Assembly: GCA_025345505.1 (NCBI GenBank)
Contig: JANVCC010010406.1
Span: 16,695,070 to 16,759,069, forward strand
Source: Todiramphus chloris collaris
Lineage: Eukaryota; Chordata; Aves; Coraciiformes; Alcedinidae
DNA: 64,000 nt
Reading direction: 5' to 3'
The position numbers and the translations under genes are program-made. The notes under the pieces were generated by a model that saw nothing but the letters and a program-made list of their open reading frames with translations, did not search any database and was not told where the DNA came from. Positions 12,113 through 25,909 of this stretch are shown here, piece after piece (positions within the stretch are counted from its first letter, which is position 1; every line of letters begins with the position of its first letter).

Positions 12113-15100
12113 AATATTCTTACAGCTACAGATAGAGCCAGCATCCCAAATTTCTTGAGCTGTCTGTTCAGTAATGGTGTATCATTAGTGCCCCTTATAA
12201 AGCCATCAGAGAGCATAACCTCAGTCTCCTCAGACTAAACTGCTTTGTAGTTACACATGTATGAGAGCACTAATAAAGTTCTTCGCCTTCAAAAACTTCA
12301 TTCTTACTATCCATAAGATTTTTTTTTTCTGTTATGTAAGTAAACATATCCTCAATTGTTTTGATGAATTGAGATTCTTTACTGTCATGTCTAGTCTATT
12401 CATACTTTTGCCAATTTTGCATAATTTATTAATGAGTATCTTGAAAAACAGTCCTACAAAGACAAACCAAAACAAAGTAAAACCAGTAAAAATTAATTAA
12501 AATAAATACAAGCAAAATATTCACCTTTAGGTATTGCTTTTTTTTTGATTTACAATCAGGAATAAGAAGGAAATTTATGTCATCAAAAAGTAAAACACAT
12601 AGATAAGTTAAATGACTGCTACATGTTAATGCAAATATATCTGAAGTCTCTTGAAACTTAGGCAAAAGATTTTGTTTCCTTTCCCCAACAGGATCTTTTG
12701 AGAGCTCTTTGGTTATCAGCTGTTTCCACATAAGCATCATGTCCTTTGAAAATGCCTGTTCCTATTTTTTACTCTGTAGAAACTGTGAAAAAGTAATTTA
12801 AGCAAGGTTGGTAACAATAAAAGATAGAGGAAAATAATCTTTCTCGACATTTCTGTTTTAATCACTTCAAATGGTCACATTGGTAAGTAAGAACTTTAAC
12901 CAGGTAAATGAAGCATGATATTAATGATAAAACTTACTGGGGGAAATCTTGCACTTAACACATGGGTGATGTGGTGAAGGAAAGAATAGCAAGTGATTCC
13001 AGGCACTTCCAGAAATGGGTTTAAGTGACAACTTGACTACCTGAACTTACTAAGAACAATTTTAGAATTCATATGTAGGAAGAAATTTCTGTAGGTTCAG
13101 AACTACTGTTTATAAAGGCACTGAAAGTGTATAATAATTTTGCTCATACAGGAGGAATAAAAATAATTTTATTAAGACTGAGAAATAAAGTGCAGGAAGA
13201 GCATGGTTCCATTTGATAGATATTGATTTCATTTAGATTTGCTAAGTACGGGTAATTGGGTGGGTGTTGTGAATAATATTAGAAGATGTGAATAACAAGG
13301 GCATGTGTTAAACATGTAATTTTAAAGAATAGAAGAAGATTGAATTTTAATGATTAGAAGAAACTGAATAGAAGTAGGCAAAACCTCTTTGCAATTTTCT
13401 TTTTTAGTGTAACCTTGATATCCTGGATGTAAAGGTGAAGCTTAAAATGACATAAATAGAATTCTCAGTAACTTGACTGAAGTGGTAAATTTGATCAGTC
13501 TTTTTTTTTTTTTTTTCCTAGGGAGTAGCTCTGTACTTCAGTATGTGCATAAAGAACAGATGTAGGCTAAAGGATCAGAAAAGCGAATGAATAGTTTTAA
13601 TAAGGACTATTATTAAAATAAATGTTCATGACACATATTATGCTCAAATATAGTGGTGTATCCTGTATAACATCATAAAACAACCTGCCTTGTAATCAGT
13701 GGGATTTCAGAGAAGTTCAGTCTGTCAGAATTTCCCCATATGGTTTTTAGACACAGAAGCTGTAATGTAGGAGAAACTGGGGTGGGGAGAGTGGTAATGG
13801 AGAACAACAACAAAAAACCCCAAAAACCACTAGCAATAAATATCTGCACTCTGCAGATCTTAATGTTCTCATTCTGCTTTTCAGGATTGTTAACGTTCAT
13901 CATTAAATACACATATATATTGGGGACAGAAATGAGGAATAATTCTGGGGGGAAAAAAAAACCAAACCACCAAACCATGAGTAGCAACATAACCTTCCTT
14001 CAGGTAAAAACTTAGTCCAGCCAATTTCAATGATAACACACATAATCTCTACTTCAGCAATGATGTATGGATATAGCTACAAAATCTAGACATGCAGTGG
14101 CGATACGCATTTTCTTCAGAGGTGCTACATACCGTGTTGCATAAGGCAGTGTTAATTAAGTTATTGTTTCTGTAAGACACTTGCATCTGCCCATAGACAT
14201 ACGAATGTGTTACCCACAAAACTGAAGACAAACATGTCCCTATATTTATTTAGATAAGTAGTTTGCTAGTAAAATATGCTTTCATTTAATTACCACAGGA
14301 CTTCTTAAAAACCCTATTTGGAAGAAGATAAATGTAAATGAACCAGCATATATGAATATTTTTAAAATGTAAAATCCATTTTTTTTATCATCACCAGTAC
14401 CTGCACCATATATTAATTTCTCAGGTGCCTTTTACATGGTCTTCATGTCCATAGCTTGTTAACACTGCAGATTGCTATGGAAAGATAGGTTCATATCCAT
14501 GTTGTGTAACTAAGATAGACTTCAAAAAAAAACCATCCTCAAGTTCCTGTATAACTTACTGGAATCCTCGTTTTAACTATAAGAACATAATAATTCAAAT
14601 ATTCACCAACTAGTGAAAATAACTATGCAATTATTTTTGAAGTGGGTACACAGCCCAGATGAATTTTTATTATAAATTACATTCTGAGGAGTAAAATTAA
14701 TTTTTGGTTGAGTTCTTACATATTATAACATAGTCTTAGCCCTTTCTCATGAACTCCCCAGATTCAAGCAATGATCTGCAGGCAGCTCTAAACTAATATT
14801 GATTTGCTGAAGCTCTTTCACATAAAAATGACCTTAGAATTCCTCATGTGGTGTGATCAATATAGTTTAAGCTGAGAGTGGCAACAATCTCAAGTATAAG
14901 GGTATTTGTCATAGTGACTAAGTTTTATGTTTTCCTAGAGCCTTAGTTTTTTTGTTTGTTTGTTTTTCATAAGAATAATGTATATTTTATATGTTAAGGT
15001 GTAAGAATAGCTGTTCTTGACGTCCTCTTAGGATGATCAGAAGTTGAAGGTTATTTTCTGACTCATTGAAGAGCACTTCATTTTCCATTTTGCATAAAAC

Positions 15101-17054
15101 CTCCTTATTCAATTTGTTAAGTTGAGATATAAAAAAATTAATCATCTACTTACACAAATTTTGAAAATTTTGAAAATGCTTATGAAATTCCTACTGTCAT
15201 TTTTTTAAGTGATTTAGACTAATGAACTTATGAAAACAAGCTTATTTAGAGATATATTATGTAACAAGAACAAAGTGAATTACAAGAACTCTTTCCAACT
15301 TATAAGGGAGGTATGGTCATGAAATATTTCATGTTGCTAAAAATGTAAAAAGTCATGCAAATGGTGTGTCCACAGTACAAATACATCTAGATATTCAGAA
15401 AAAAGTGATTTTTCTAAGAAAAAGAGAGATAAATATTCTTTTTTTAGCAATCTATTTATTAATATTTTGGATAACAACTATTTCCTGATACTTCATACAT
15501 TTATGTTTTCAAGACTAAATTCTGCAATTCATTCCTCAGGACACAGTTGGCAGTGAAGGTTCAAATGGATTCTAACACAGAAGATCTCCTATTTAACATG
15601 ATGGATGATAGTATTTACATTAAATGTGTATTCCACAACTGGAATGGTCTTTTTTACACACTACTGATTTAATGAGTAAATTGCAGTGCTAGGTTACAAA
15701 TTTTTAATCTGAGAAACTGGAACTTGCTGTAGTCTTTCTTTTTGTTGGCATTTTAAAAATACAGCACTGTAATCAATGTGATCAGCAGTAACTAAGGTCT
15801 ATGTTCCAGACAATTAAATAAATGAAAAAACCCCAAGCAGTTGACAATACCTCTGTCTATCCCAAGTTAAAGCTACTGCATATCTTCTTGTGAAGTCATC
15901 AAATCACACTGAAATGCTCTCATATCACTTTACTTCAAGTTAACAGATATAAAACTAAACAGGAAAACACACACACACAAATGAAATCAATTAATTCCTA
16001 ACAGGAGATATAGTACAAAATCACTTAGTATTTGATGCTTGTACATAACTGGAAAAACTTTCAAGACGTGTTGATGATAATTTCTATACAATAGAAGGGA
16101 TTTGCTTTTCAAAAACTTTACCAGTTTTACCATACACTTACAAATAAGTGAAAATCCCTTATTTTTTATATATATATAAATATATAAATATATATATTAA
16201 AAAAAATATATATATATAATTGCTTTTCCAACAATGATTTGGTGGCTCATAGTTTCTGAATAATGTTGCAGCTCACATATATATATAAATGCGCTCTATG
16301 CATAGTGGTGGTGGTGAAGTGTGTGTTGTGATTGCTATTTATTTATTTCTAAATATATTGATATGTATTTTGACTATGGCTGTGATGTCACTGTGTGGTA
16401 CTGTAGCAGATGAGAGCAGCATTTTCTTTTTCTATGTTTTAAAGTGGCATTTTAGCCCTGACACTTCAAGAAAACAAAGAAAATGGGTTAGTGCATATAG
16501 TAGTAAGTAGAAAACCTACTGTAGGTACTCAGTTCTGTTATTACCCATATAACTTTCTCCCAGTTTCTTGCTACCATTGTTTGTGTCCTGTATTTTGATT
16601 GTAAACTCTCTGGAGCACAAACTGTTATTCACTCTGTATCGTAGTGTAGTATCAATCTTTGAAAGGCTACTGTTTCCTTAAAAAGAAAGTTATGGAGAAT
16701 GTAATAAATAGTATTGGAAACATGATTTTTATCTGTTCTTATAGCATTGAATTTCAGTACACATTCCAACAGAAACCTTTTAATGGCTATTCCATCAAAA
16801 CTACTAAACAAATCCTGTTTTCTAATATTTCTTTCTGTATGAAATTTTGGTTCATAATACTAACCTGTATTTTATTTCTGTAGTGAGACATGGGACTTTT
16901 GGTCAATACTGTTAATATTCTTTATTAGTCTCATGGTTTAGACCCAGCCAGGAACTGAGCATCACATGCTCAAGGAGCAAGCAACACCTTGCAAATAAGG
17001 ACCCATTTGTTCTTTGTTTACTGTTAAAATATTCTGTTCAGCTTCTCTGAGTAA
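12113..17054. other. Unassigned AT-rich DNA with simple repeats
   Basis: Nothing codes here that I can recognise. It holds T runs (a 17-base tract at about 13500-13516), a large TA-rich block at 16166-16220 and many short random open frames, the longest about 105 codons (13673-13990, minus), which match no family I know. Confidence 0.6.
16166..16220. repeat. (TA)n-rich low-complexity tract
   Basis: Repeated TA dinucleotides with A-rich interruptions. The two ends are close to complementary to each other, so a large AT hairpin or length slippage is possible. Confidence 0.85.
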
Positions 17055-19061
17055 AAACTCAAGTAGAAGATGCAGGAGACCAGCATGGATGTAAGGAGAT
17101 GCTGGAAAAACCCATGTGGAAGAAAGAAGTTCACAGTATGTGGAAAAAGAGACTGGTCACTTGGGTGAATTATAGGAATGTTGTCAGGGCGTGTAAGGAT
17201 GCAAAAAGAAAGGCCAAGGACCTCGTGGAATTAACTATGGCAAACAAAGTAAAAGAGAACAAGAAGGGCTTCTTCAAATACCTCAATGATAAAAGGAAGA
17301 CTAGGGAAAATGTGAGCCCACTGCTGAACAAGGTGAGACCTGGTAACAGAGGATACAGAGAATGTGGATTTACTGAATGGAGTTACTATGCTTCAGTCTT
17401 CACTGATAAGATCAGCCCCCAGGAATCTGGGACCCTGGAAGTAAGAGAGAAAGCCTGGAGGAAGGAAGACTCTCCACTGGTCAGTGAGGATTGGGTTAGA
17501 AATCACTTGGGTAAACTGAACATTCACAAATCCAAGGACCCCCAGTGGGATGCACCCGTGAGAGCTGAGGGAGCTGGCTACTGTATTTTCTCTACCACTC
17601 TCCATTATTTTGGAAAGGTCATGGAGAACAAGAGAGGTTCCTGAGGACTAGAGGAAAGCCAATGTCACTCTAGTCTTCAAAAAGGGCAATAAGGAAGATC
17701 CTGGAAATTACACACCAGTCAGCCTGCATCCCCAGGAATGTTATGGAGAGGCCCATCCTAGAAATCAACTCTAAGCGCATGGAAGAAAAGTTCATGAAGT
17801 GTAGTCATCATGGATTTACTAAATGGAAGTCAAGTCTGACTAATCTAATAGCATTCTATGATGGTGTGATAGAATGGGTAGATGCAGGGAGAGCAGTGGA
17901 TGTTGTCTACCTTTACTTTAGCAGGGCTTTTGACACTGTCTCCTATAACAGCCTTGTGGGTAAGCCCAGGAAGTGTGCCTTAGAAGATTAGACAGTGAGA
18001 TGGGTTGAAAACTGGTTGAAAAATAATGCTCAGAGGGTCATGATCAGTGGTGCAGAGTCCAGTACGTGAACTGCAGCTAGCAATGTTCCCCAGGGGTCAG
18101 TTCTGGGTCCAGTCTTATTCAACATCTTCATCAATGACCTGGATGAAGGGACAGAGTGTACCCTCAACAAGTTTGCTGATGATACGAAACTGGGAAGAGT
18201 GGCGGTTACACTGGCTGTGCTGTCATTCAGCAAGATCTGGACAGACTGGGGAGATGGGCAAAGGGGAACCTAATAAAATTCAACAAGAGCAAATGTAGAG
18301 TCCTACACCTGGGGAGGAAGAACATCATGTACTGGTACAGGTTAGGGGTAGATAAGCTGAAAAGCAGCTCCATGGAGAAAGACCATGGTGTCCTGCTATA
18401 CATGTTATCCATGGGACAACAATGTGCCCTTGTGGCCAGGAAGGCCAACAGTTTCCTGGGGTCCATAAGGAAGAGTGTGTGCAGCAGATTTGAGAAAAGT
18501 TTTCCTCCCCCCTCTACTCTGTTCTGGTAAGACCACATCTGGAGGACTGTGTCCAGTTCTGGTCTCCCCAGTTCAAGAGGAACAGGAAAATAACAGAGAG
18601 TCTGGCAGAGGCTACAAGGATGATGAGGGGGCTGGAACATCTCCCTTATGAGGAAAGGCTGAGACCCCTAAGGCTGTTTCATCTGGAGGAGAGAAGGCTA
18701 AGCGGGGATCTTATTAATGTTTACAAATATCTGAAGGGTGGGTGTCAAGCAGAAGGGGGCAGTCTCTTTTCAGTGGTGCTCTGTGATAGGATGAGAAGTA
18801 GTGGTTGCAAGGTGGAACACAGGAAGTTCCACTTCTACATGAGAAAAAAAAAAAAAAAAAAATCTTTACTGTGAGAGTGACAGAGCCCTGGAACAGGCTG
18901 CCCAGAGAGGCTGTGGAGTCTCCTTCTCTGCAGATTTTCAAAACCTGCCCGGATCTGTTCCTGTGTGGCATGCCCTTGTGATCCTACTCTGGCTGAGAGG
19001 GTGGACTCAGTTTTCCCCAGAGGTCCCTTCCAACCCGTACCATTCTATGATTCTGTGATTC
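17055..19061 (+). mobile_element. CR1 LINE, longest copy (2.0 kb)
   Basis: A 5'-truncated CR1 starting in the linker between endonuclease and reverse transcriptase and reaching the 3' tail (CCATTCTATGATTCTGTGAT). The largest open piece, 17099-17644, encodes the linker with AKRKAKDLVEL and KKGFFKYLNDKRKTRENV. The piece at 17743-17991 has LTNLIAFYD and motif A as YLYFSRAFDTV, with tyrosine (17914-17916) where the catalytic aspartate is expected. The catalytic box KFADDTKLG is intact at about 18169-18195. After that come the conserved SSMEKDHGVLL and EERLRPLRLFHLEERRL blocks. At least four frame changes separate these pieces. An A19 tract at 18844-18862 sits inside the C-terminal coding part, where shorter A runs are usual. 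Confidence 0.93.
18844..18862 (+). repeat. A19 tract inside CR1
   Basis: Nineteen A in a row within the CR1 segment that codes for a basic MRKxFFTV-type motif. Expansion of a naturally A-rich codon run after insertion is the simplest reading. Confidence 0.9.
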
Positions 19062-22000
19062 TTCACTAAAAAGAACACAGCAGTAAACAAAAAACCCCAC
19101 TAAAAGCTAAATACCAATATAATTTCAGTGTTCATAGAAAAGATGTAGTAAGCAGCAGAACTACCTTTCTATCAACTTTTAAACTATGGCACTTTATTTA
19201 TCCCCTTAGCTATTAGAAAAACATATTATGTCCTGAAACAAATTCTTCTTCAAACTCGAATTCTGTTAATCTTTACATATTCAGCTAGCTTCACCAAAAC
19301 TCATCAGATGTCCCTGTGAAAGTATAACTAGTCATGCTTCTAGCTTTTTGTAGGCTAACCACATATGAGGTTTTTTTATGCAGCTATCATTAACTGGGCA
19401 ATAACCTCTGACTAAATTTGCTTGAATAAATTTTGGCAGAGTATCAAATGACAGGCAGGTCATTCAAAACAATTATAGTCCTATAGGTTATTTCAGAAAT
19501 ACCTCTCTTTTGTGACATCTTATGATATGTAGCCATCAATCCAAGATCTAAAGATCTGTTTCTCTTGGAGGCTATACTACTCAGATGGTAAGAGCATAAA
19601 TTGAGAAATTTAGTGGTATTCAACAGATAATCTAGACCCTATTTTTGTTTGTTCATATGTCTGTGTATGTATGTCCTCAGTTTGCAGCTTTGTAACTACT
19701 TAACCACAGACTTGATTTTAATAACATAGAGCTAAAAACTTTCTATAGCATCATCAACTTGGAGCAGAAAACCTTACATTTCTTTAGAAAGCTATTCATT
19801 TATTAGGAATGTTGAAGAAAACTCAGTAGGTTGTTCATCAGAAATACATTTGAACTGCTATCAAAATAATTTGTTCAGGTAAAGAATACAGGTGCATGAC
19901 ATAGTTTTAATGCATAATATAGTATCAGTAAGTCATACAGTCAGATAGTTTGGTGGGTTGGTTTGTTTTTTTTTAAATACATTAGAATGGCTCAAGAAAG
20001 AACCACTGAGTTGAAATGTAAACTACTGACTCCACAGGACAATGTACTTAGATGTAACTTGCAAAGATGATAATGAGTTATTAGCTGCAAGGAGGCATCT
20101 CCACCAAGATTTGCAGAACTCAGACTCAAGTTGAAAAAAGATTGTTAATGAGCTGGGAAAACAAAACAAAACAAAACAAAACAACAAAATCTACTTATCA
20201 GATCACATTATAAGATCTTTCAGTTAGGAAAATTGTGTAGTACATCTGATGTAGATCTCCCTTGTGTTTGGAAGACTGACTCATTCTCTACCTATAAGAA
20301 AATTTAGCTATATACGGAAGTATTCAGAATCAAAGCCTTAAAATATGTTCAACAGCACACTTTCTGAAAATATATATTTACAAATAAGGAAAGCCATTTA
20401 CATGCTTTTCACAATACTGTGAAAGTATATTAAATGTTGTTCATTACGAGAGAAGAAGAGTTACATTTAATAAGCTACATTTATTAAGAAAAAAAAACAA
20501 ACCCTGCAAGTACTTTGTGTTTTTCTTTACAGTATTTTCTGCATGAATTCTAGATCAAATGTCCTCTGGGATTGTATCCATATTCCAGAAGCTTTCTTTT
20601 GTGACATTTCCAAAGCATGTGGATTACCATGGTGAAATATACACATTCAATGCCAAACTGTTCCGCGTAGTATAGGGGTTCAGCACTGCACAGTGCAACC
20701 GTAGTAGCATCTTCAAAGATAGTCAGAGACTTTAATGAGGAAGCACCGTAATTTTTTTCTCTCCTATGATATTTGAGACAGTCACTACTGCTACATCACT
20801 GTATCCAGTGTTTTTTGCATTTAGTGCAAGAAAAACCACAAGACACAGGCTAGCAGCTTTCCATTCTCACTACCATAAAGCCATTCATTCTCTTTATGCT
20901 AGTTCGAGCATATTTTGTTATTTGATTTACAAGAGCTATTAACATACCACTTTAACAATCAGTTAGTATTTGATAATAGCAGCTTTTCCTTTGCTTTTCT
21001 ACTTAGTCTGTACTCTGTAGAATTTGCAGTAGCTCTAAAAGTAAATACAACATTTCTGTCCTTACTGATAATTTCATGTGATTAATTTATGCGTGCAAAG
21101 AATCATGCAGGAAGGATAGAACATAACTATTTCACTTACAGACAAGTGAAGCATCCTAAATGCCTGGTAACTTGTAAAAAAAAATTGACTCACTAACCAT
21201 AACTACACTATATACACTTGTTTATATTGCCAATTCCAAACTGGCAAATAGCTGCCAATATTAAAGTACGTACTTTTGAATGAAGGCATGTATCTGTCAA
21301 TTATTGCATTAGTCAAATACACTTTTCATATAAGTCACTAAAGTTTTAAGAAGCATCTAGAGAGTCAAGGTAATATCTATGATTAAGTAAAAATTACTAT
21401 TTGAATCATAGTATATTATGTGGGATACCCTTTTATCTTTCCATTTTCTGCACAGCAGATAGTTGTAAAATGAGATTACTGCACCCAGCAACATGTGTTT
21501 TTTGAACACTAATGGGCATATTATCCCATGATAAGGTGTATGTGTGCCTGTGTGTTTGCATTATAATCTGACTTTGTTATTAGACAAAAAATCCAAAATT
21601 AAACCAGAGAGACAAAACTGAACAGGAAGTGAGAGGATTATATCTAAGCTTCTCAGAACTGTGCTTTATAGCAAAAGATACACACCAGTTAATTCCTTGG
21701 GTCACTGCAGAAATAACAGATATCAGTAATGTTAGGTACATGTCACATTAAATTTTACCTATAGCTAAAGTGTACAGGCCAACCAAGTAGAAACCACAGT
21801 TACTTCCACATTTCCTTTTGTGTTTGGATGAAAGTGGAGAATCTCTGAACAATTTTTCAATGTCAGTAAATTTTTCAAAAACATTTTAGACAAAACTTTC
21901 CCTGTGTTGCTTAAGAAGAAAGAAAAGGATGTTCTGAATGTTCTGTTGTTCATGTCTTCAGACATTTTTTATTAGAAAAAATAATAACAACAACACAGCA

Positions 22001-23093
22001 ATAATAGAAAGCAAACAAACAAACAAAAAAAACCAAACAGCAAACAAACCTTGTTTTCCAAAGCATACCTGAACCACAAGCTACTTGTATATCCTGAAGG
22101 ACCAGAAAGCGTGATCTTATTTTTATACAGCACAAAGTAAGTGGAGGTAATAAAACAGTTCAAGGAGAAACTGTGTGCAATATGCACAACTGGTAGACTC
22201 AAAATCACAGGGTAGAGATATTTAGACATCTAGACATCTATTTTGGTTTGTTAGTTGCTTTAATATTGTTTTGGCTGATCACAAAACTGAACATGGTCAC
22301 ATATGAAGGTTGAAGTCATAATTTGTATATTTTATTTTGTATTTCTCCTTCTAAAACCACAATTAACACAATCATAGAAACCTGGTTTGGCCTTCAGGCT
22401 AGTTCTTTCATGCCTGGTGAATGTAAGATATTATATGGAAGAGTGACTCTGATGGTTGCAATACATTTCTATTGTTCTATTCACACATACACAGAAATGC
22501 ATTGACTGAGCTGAGTGAGTAGCCCATATGCAGTACTCAGTAAATCCTGAAAACATAGATCCATTTTGGACAGCTTCCAAGAACTCCTCTGTCAGCTAAA
22601 GATCTTGCAGGACTCCAACTCCTCTTTTGCCTCAAAGATTGCCCACATGCCTTATCTCAGTTATCTCTCACTTTATTTGGTTTGGTAACTCTGGTTGCTT
22701 CATTTTTAAGTTTGTCATTTGAAGTTTTTGTTTTGATTTATCCCATGGAAATTCATATGCCAATGATACTGTTGTTGATATTTGAAATTATAACTCTATA
22801 TAAATGTCTAACATTTCTCTTATTGCTGGATTACAGATTTTATTTTTTTACATGCATAGTTTGTGTCAGCACATATGAGGTTTTAATTTGTTAACTATAG
22901 AAAAATGTATAGTTAGGTAAAGCTTAATCAAAAATGCATAAAAGAGGCATAATATTCTTTATTAAAATCTGTAGACTAAAATCTGTAGAAAGATTTATAA
23001 AACGACATAGATCTCTCTAGGATTTTTATATTGTTGTTTCTTGAGGTTATACATCTCTGTAGGCTTTGAAGGTTATGGTACTTTTTCCTAAGG
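19062..23093. other. Unassigned AT-rich DNA
   Basis: No gene or mobile element recognised. Contains an (AAAAC)n run at 20157-20189 and an A-rich AAAC-type run at about 22011-22034. Open frames are short and low in complexity. Confidence 0.6.
20157..20189. repeat. (AAAAC)n microsatellite
   Basis: Five to six AAAAC units followed by a broken unit. Confidence 0.9.
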
Positions 23094-23098
23094 CATTA
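23094..23098. repeat. Target site duplication CATTA, left
   Basis: CATTA directly precedes the LTR start TG at 23099 and recurs directly after its terminal CA at 23852-23856. Confidence 0.85.
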
Positions 23099-23851
23099 TG
23101 TCCTGGTTTAAGTTCAGTGTTTTCACTTTTCAGTTAAGCCTCTTCTAACTAACTGCACCTTCTAAAGTTAAGGGCATATTTTGACAGTGTCTGTTTCTAG
23201 CAATGTTAACACTCAATGTTTAGTGTCCACTATAGTGGACTGATGTGTAAAAAAAGCCCTTGCTTATACTTGCTCCTGTGGAGACCAATGTCACTGCTAA
23301 ATCTTGTATGCCACCTTGCGGGTGCAGAAAATAAAAGGCTGCACCTGGGGGGAAGAGTAGACAGGACAGGTGACCCTAAACTAACCAGTGAGGGATTCCA
23401 TCCCATATAGATCACATTCAGTATAAAGATGAGGGATCAAGACAGTCAAGTTCTCTTCTTCAATGGCTATCATACAAGGAGAACTCCATCTGTTCTGCTT
23501 TCAATCTTAGTCCATGTGTTCCTGAATCCAGTTGCAGAATGCAGATCCTGAATCCAGCTCCCACCTGATGATGACTTCAGTCTGGGACTTCCCCAGTACC
23601 TTTTCCACAGCATCAGTGCTGATGGTGTTGTAATTGCCACCAGGAGGGTTGGGTTCAATACAGATTTTGTATATATTTGTACATAATCAATATTATTATT
23701 ATTATTTATTTTAATTAAAGCTGTTCTAGCTCTCTTTTCTAATCAATAATTCTCCCTCATTCTCTTTCTCTTCCCCTTTTGGGAGAGAGAGGGATTACCA
23801 GAAAGTGTCTGTTATAGGTCTAGCAGATGCCCCTGATCCTAATCCTTGACA
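23099..23851 (+). mobile_element. Solo LTR, ERVL-like (copy 1 of 2)
   Basis: A 753-bp LTR beginning TGTCCTGGTTTAAG and ending CCTTGACA, flanked by a perfect 5-bp duplication CATTA; five bases is the ERVL (class III) habit. Inside are a TATA-like AAATAAAAGG at 23328-23338, an ATT-repeat block at about 23686-23712 and a poly(A) signal ATTAAA at 23714-23719. The C/T-rich stretch after it (about 23750-23780) is typical of this LTR's U5. No retroviral internal sequence adjoins, so this is a solo LTR left by LTR-LTR recombination. It shares start, end and most internal blocks with the LTR at 58521-59173. Short open frames on both strands are incidental. Confidence 0.9.
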
Positions 23852-23856
23852 CATTA
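23852..23856. repeat. Target site duplication CATTA, right
   Basis: Matches 23094-23098 exactly. Confidence 0.85.
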
Positions 23857-24097
23857 ATGCAAAAATGTTTGCCCTTTTTGCCTAAATAAAACACAAATAT
23901 TATACAGTCTTTAATTTAATAGCCTGTACGTGCATTTCTCATTAATTGTTTAGTGTCCTAATCCTGCACCCAAAAAATAATAAGACAATTAATTATTTAA
24001 GTAGTGAATCACTTGAGATGCTGGCAAGAAATATTGCTGTCATATGGCTAAATGATGGTATCTAGACTGCTTAGTCGGAAAAAATGTGAGGCAGCAC

Positions 24098-24282
24098 CTG
24101 TCATACTTTCACTTTTTAACCATTCCACAAATTCTATTGAGAAAATAAAGAGATAGTGAATGTTGTGACAGGATTGCCCCATATCTTGGATATCACTGTT
24201 TGTACATAACAAACATACATATTTAGAATCTTATCTCAGCACAAAAAAAAAATGGAGCTAATATAAATTCTATATTAATTTA
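24098..24282 (+). repeat. Direct duplicate, copy A
   Basis: From CTGTCATACTTTCACTTTTT to CTATATTAATTTA this stretch recurs at 24725-24914 with only a few base changes and a longer A run. Copy B stops exactly at the N gap. Confidence 0.92.
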
Positions 24283-24724
24283 GAATTTTATCTCATTGTA
24301 AGGAGGTGTATGGCAATAGTTTATGAGTAAAAGGAAAAAAAAATTAAAATGCCAACTTCATCATCAAGTGGTAAACAATTAAGATGCCAGCTGTGATGCA
24401 TTCCAACCTTTTTTTTTTTTTTACAAGCCAGGACAGTCAATATGTGCAAGTGGAATAAAAGTGATTGAAGTGGATCAAGAATATTTGACACCTTTTTCCC
24501 AGGCATTACAAAAAAAAAATTGGTACCTCCTCATAAGCAACTCTTCTGTAAGCTTGGGGACAATAGCAAAACCCTGTAGACTTTTGTTACAACCCATGAA
24601 AGTAAATAAAAATATGAACAAATTCTTAAGGAACTGATAAAATTTTAAACCACTATCATTTTCATCCTTTAAGAAGAAATTACTTTCCCCCACATAGGCA
24701 TCTCTAATTCTGATGTCATACTTT

Positions 24725-24914
24725 CTGTCATACTTTCACTTTTTAACCATCCCACAAATTCTATTGAGAAAATAAAGAGATATTGAATGTTGTGACAGGA
24801 TTGCCCCATATCTTGGATATCACTGATTGTACATAACAAACATACATATTTAGAATCTTATCTCAGCAAAAAAAAAAAAAAAAATGGAGCTAATATAAAT
24901 TCTATATTAATTTA
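24725..24914 (+). repeat. Direct duplicate, copy B, ends at gap
   Basis: Near-identical to 24098-24282 (offset 627), with an A17 run where copy A has A10. Its last base is directly followed by N. This is the pattern expected when two haplotypes or contig ends are placed one after the other. Confidence 0.92.
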
Positions 24915-24924
24915 NNNNNNNNNN
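24915..24924. other. Assembly gap (10 N)
   Basis: Ten N bases. The uniform short length suggests a placeholder rather than a measured gap size. Confidence 0.99.
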
Positions 24925-25909
24925 AATTAATTTAGAATTAATTTAAAATTAAATTACATAATGATTCTTGTATCAAAAGTCACTTCAAGATAGCTATGTA
25001 ATTTGACAATGCTGCAAGTCTAATACAGGAATCTATTCACATCTCTTATACTAATGTAGAACAGTATATAATCATTAAACCAAATTACTTCACTGGCAAG
25101 TACACATCTGATTCTCCACATTTCATGATGCAATAATTTCAAGATAATCAACAGGTCAAACTCAGCTTTACCTAGATCAACTTTTGGAGGCTATGACTTT
25201 GAGAAGTGGGGACACAGGGTATGGTTCAGAGGAGCACTTGGTAAGCAAAGGGGCCAGGCCTGACAAGGAGGCCCTATGGCTACAAACAGTACTCTACTGT
25301 TCCATAAAAGAACTGCAGACCAGGGCTGGATAAAGCGAAGTTCAGGAGGAAAGAAAGAGGAAAGATAAACAGTGTCTGACATATGCAAAAGGCATGATAT
25401 ATAGAAAAATCAGATATAGCATGAACTTGCAGAACAAGGAAGAAAAGAAAAGATATAAAAGTATCTTAGCAAACATATAAAAGTCACCTCAAGCACATCC
25501 TAGATTAAGGAAGAAGAAACCAACCATAGCAACATCATATTCCTGTTTGAAGGACTCATGCTGGTGTACTCCTCCTCTCCTGTTACCCTTCTCACAACAA
25601 CAAGGTGATACCTTGAACTTTAGGACCCACAGGGGACCAGTGGAAAAGTGAGCATGCCGTGTGGAAAAGCAAGAGTTAGTTTACTAGGAGATGTATGTAT
25701 AACAAATAAAAGTGTATTATTATAATTATAATTATCATTACTATTACTGTTATTACTCTTACAACTAATATTTTTTTCTTATGTAGTAATATATATATTT
25801 TTTCCTTTTGTTTTCTTTTGCTGTAATAACTAAATCTGCAATAATAATTCTTGAATTAGGGTTTCAGTTTTACTAGGAATAAATTATTTGGTTTATACAT
25901 AAAGTGTGT

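Noticed and set aside
17099-17644. 181-codon open frame as a host gene
   Set aside because: It is CR1 ORF2 linker and RT N-terminus and continues in other frames downstream.
24098-24914. Interpretation as LTRs or a transposon's terminal repeats
   Set aside because: No TG...CA edges, no target duplication and no coding content between the copies; copy B ends at an assembly gap.
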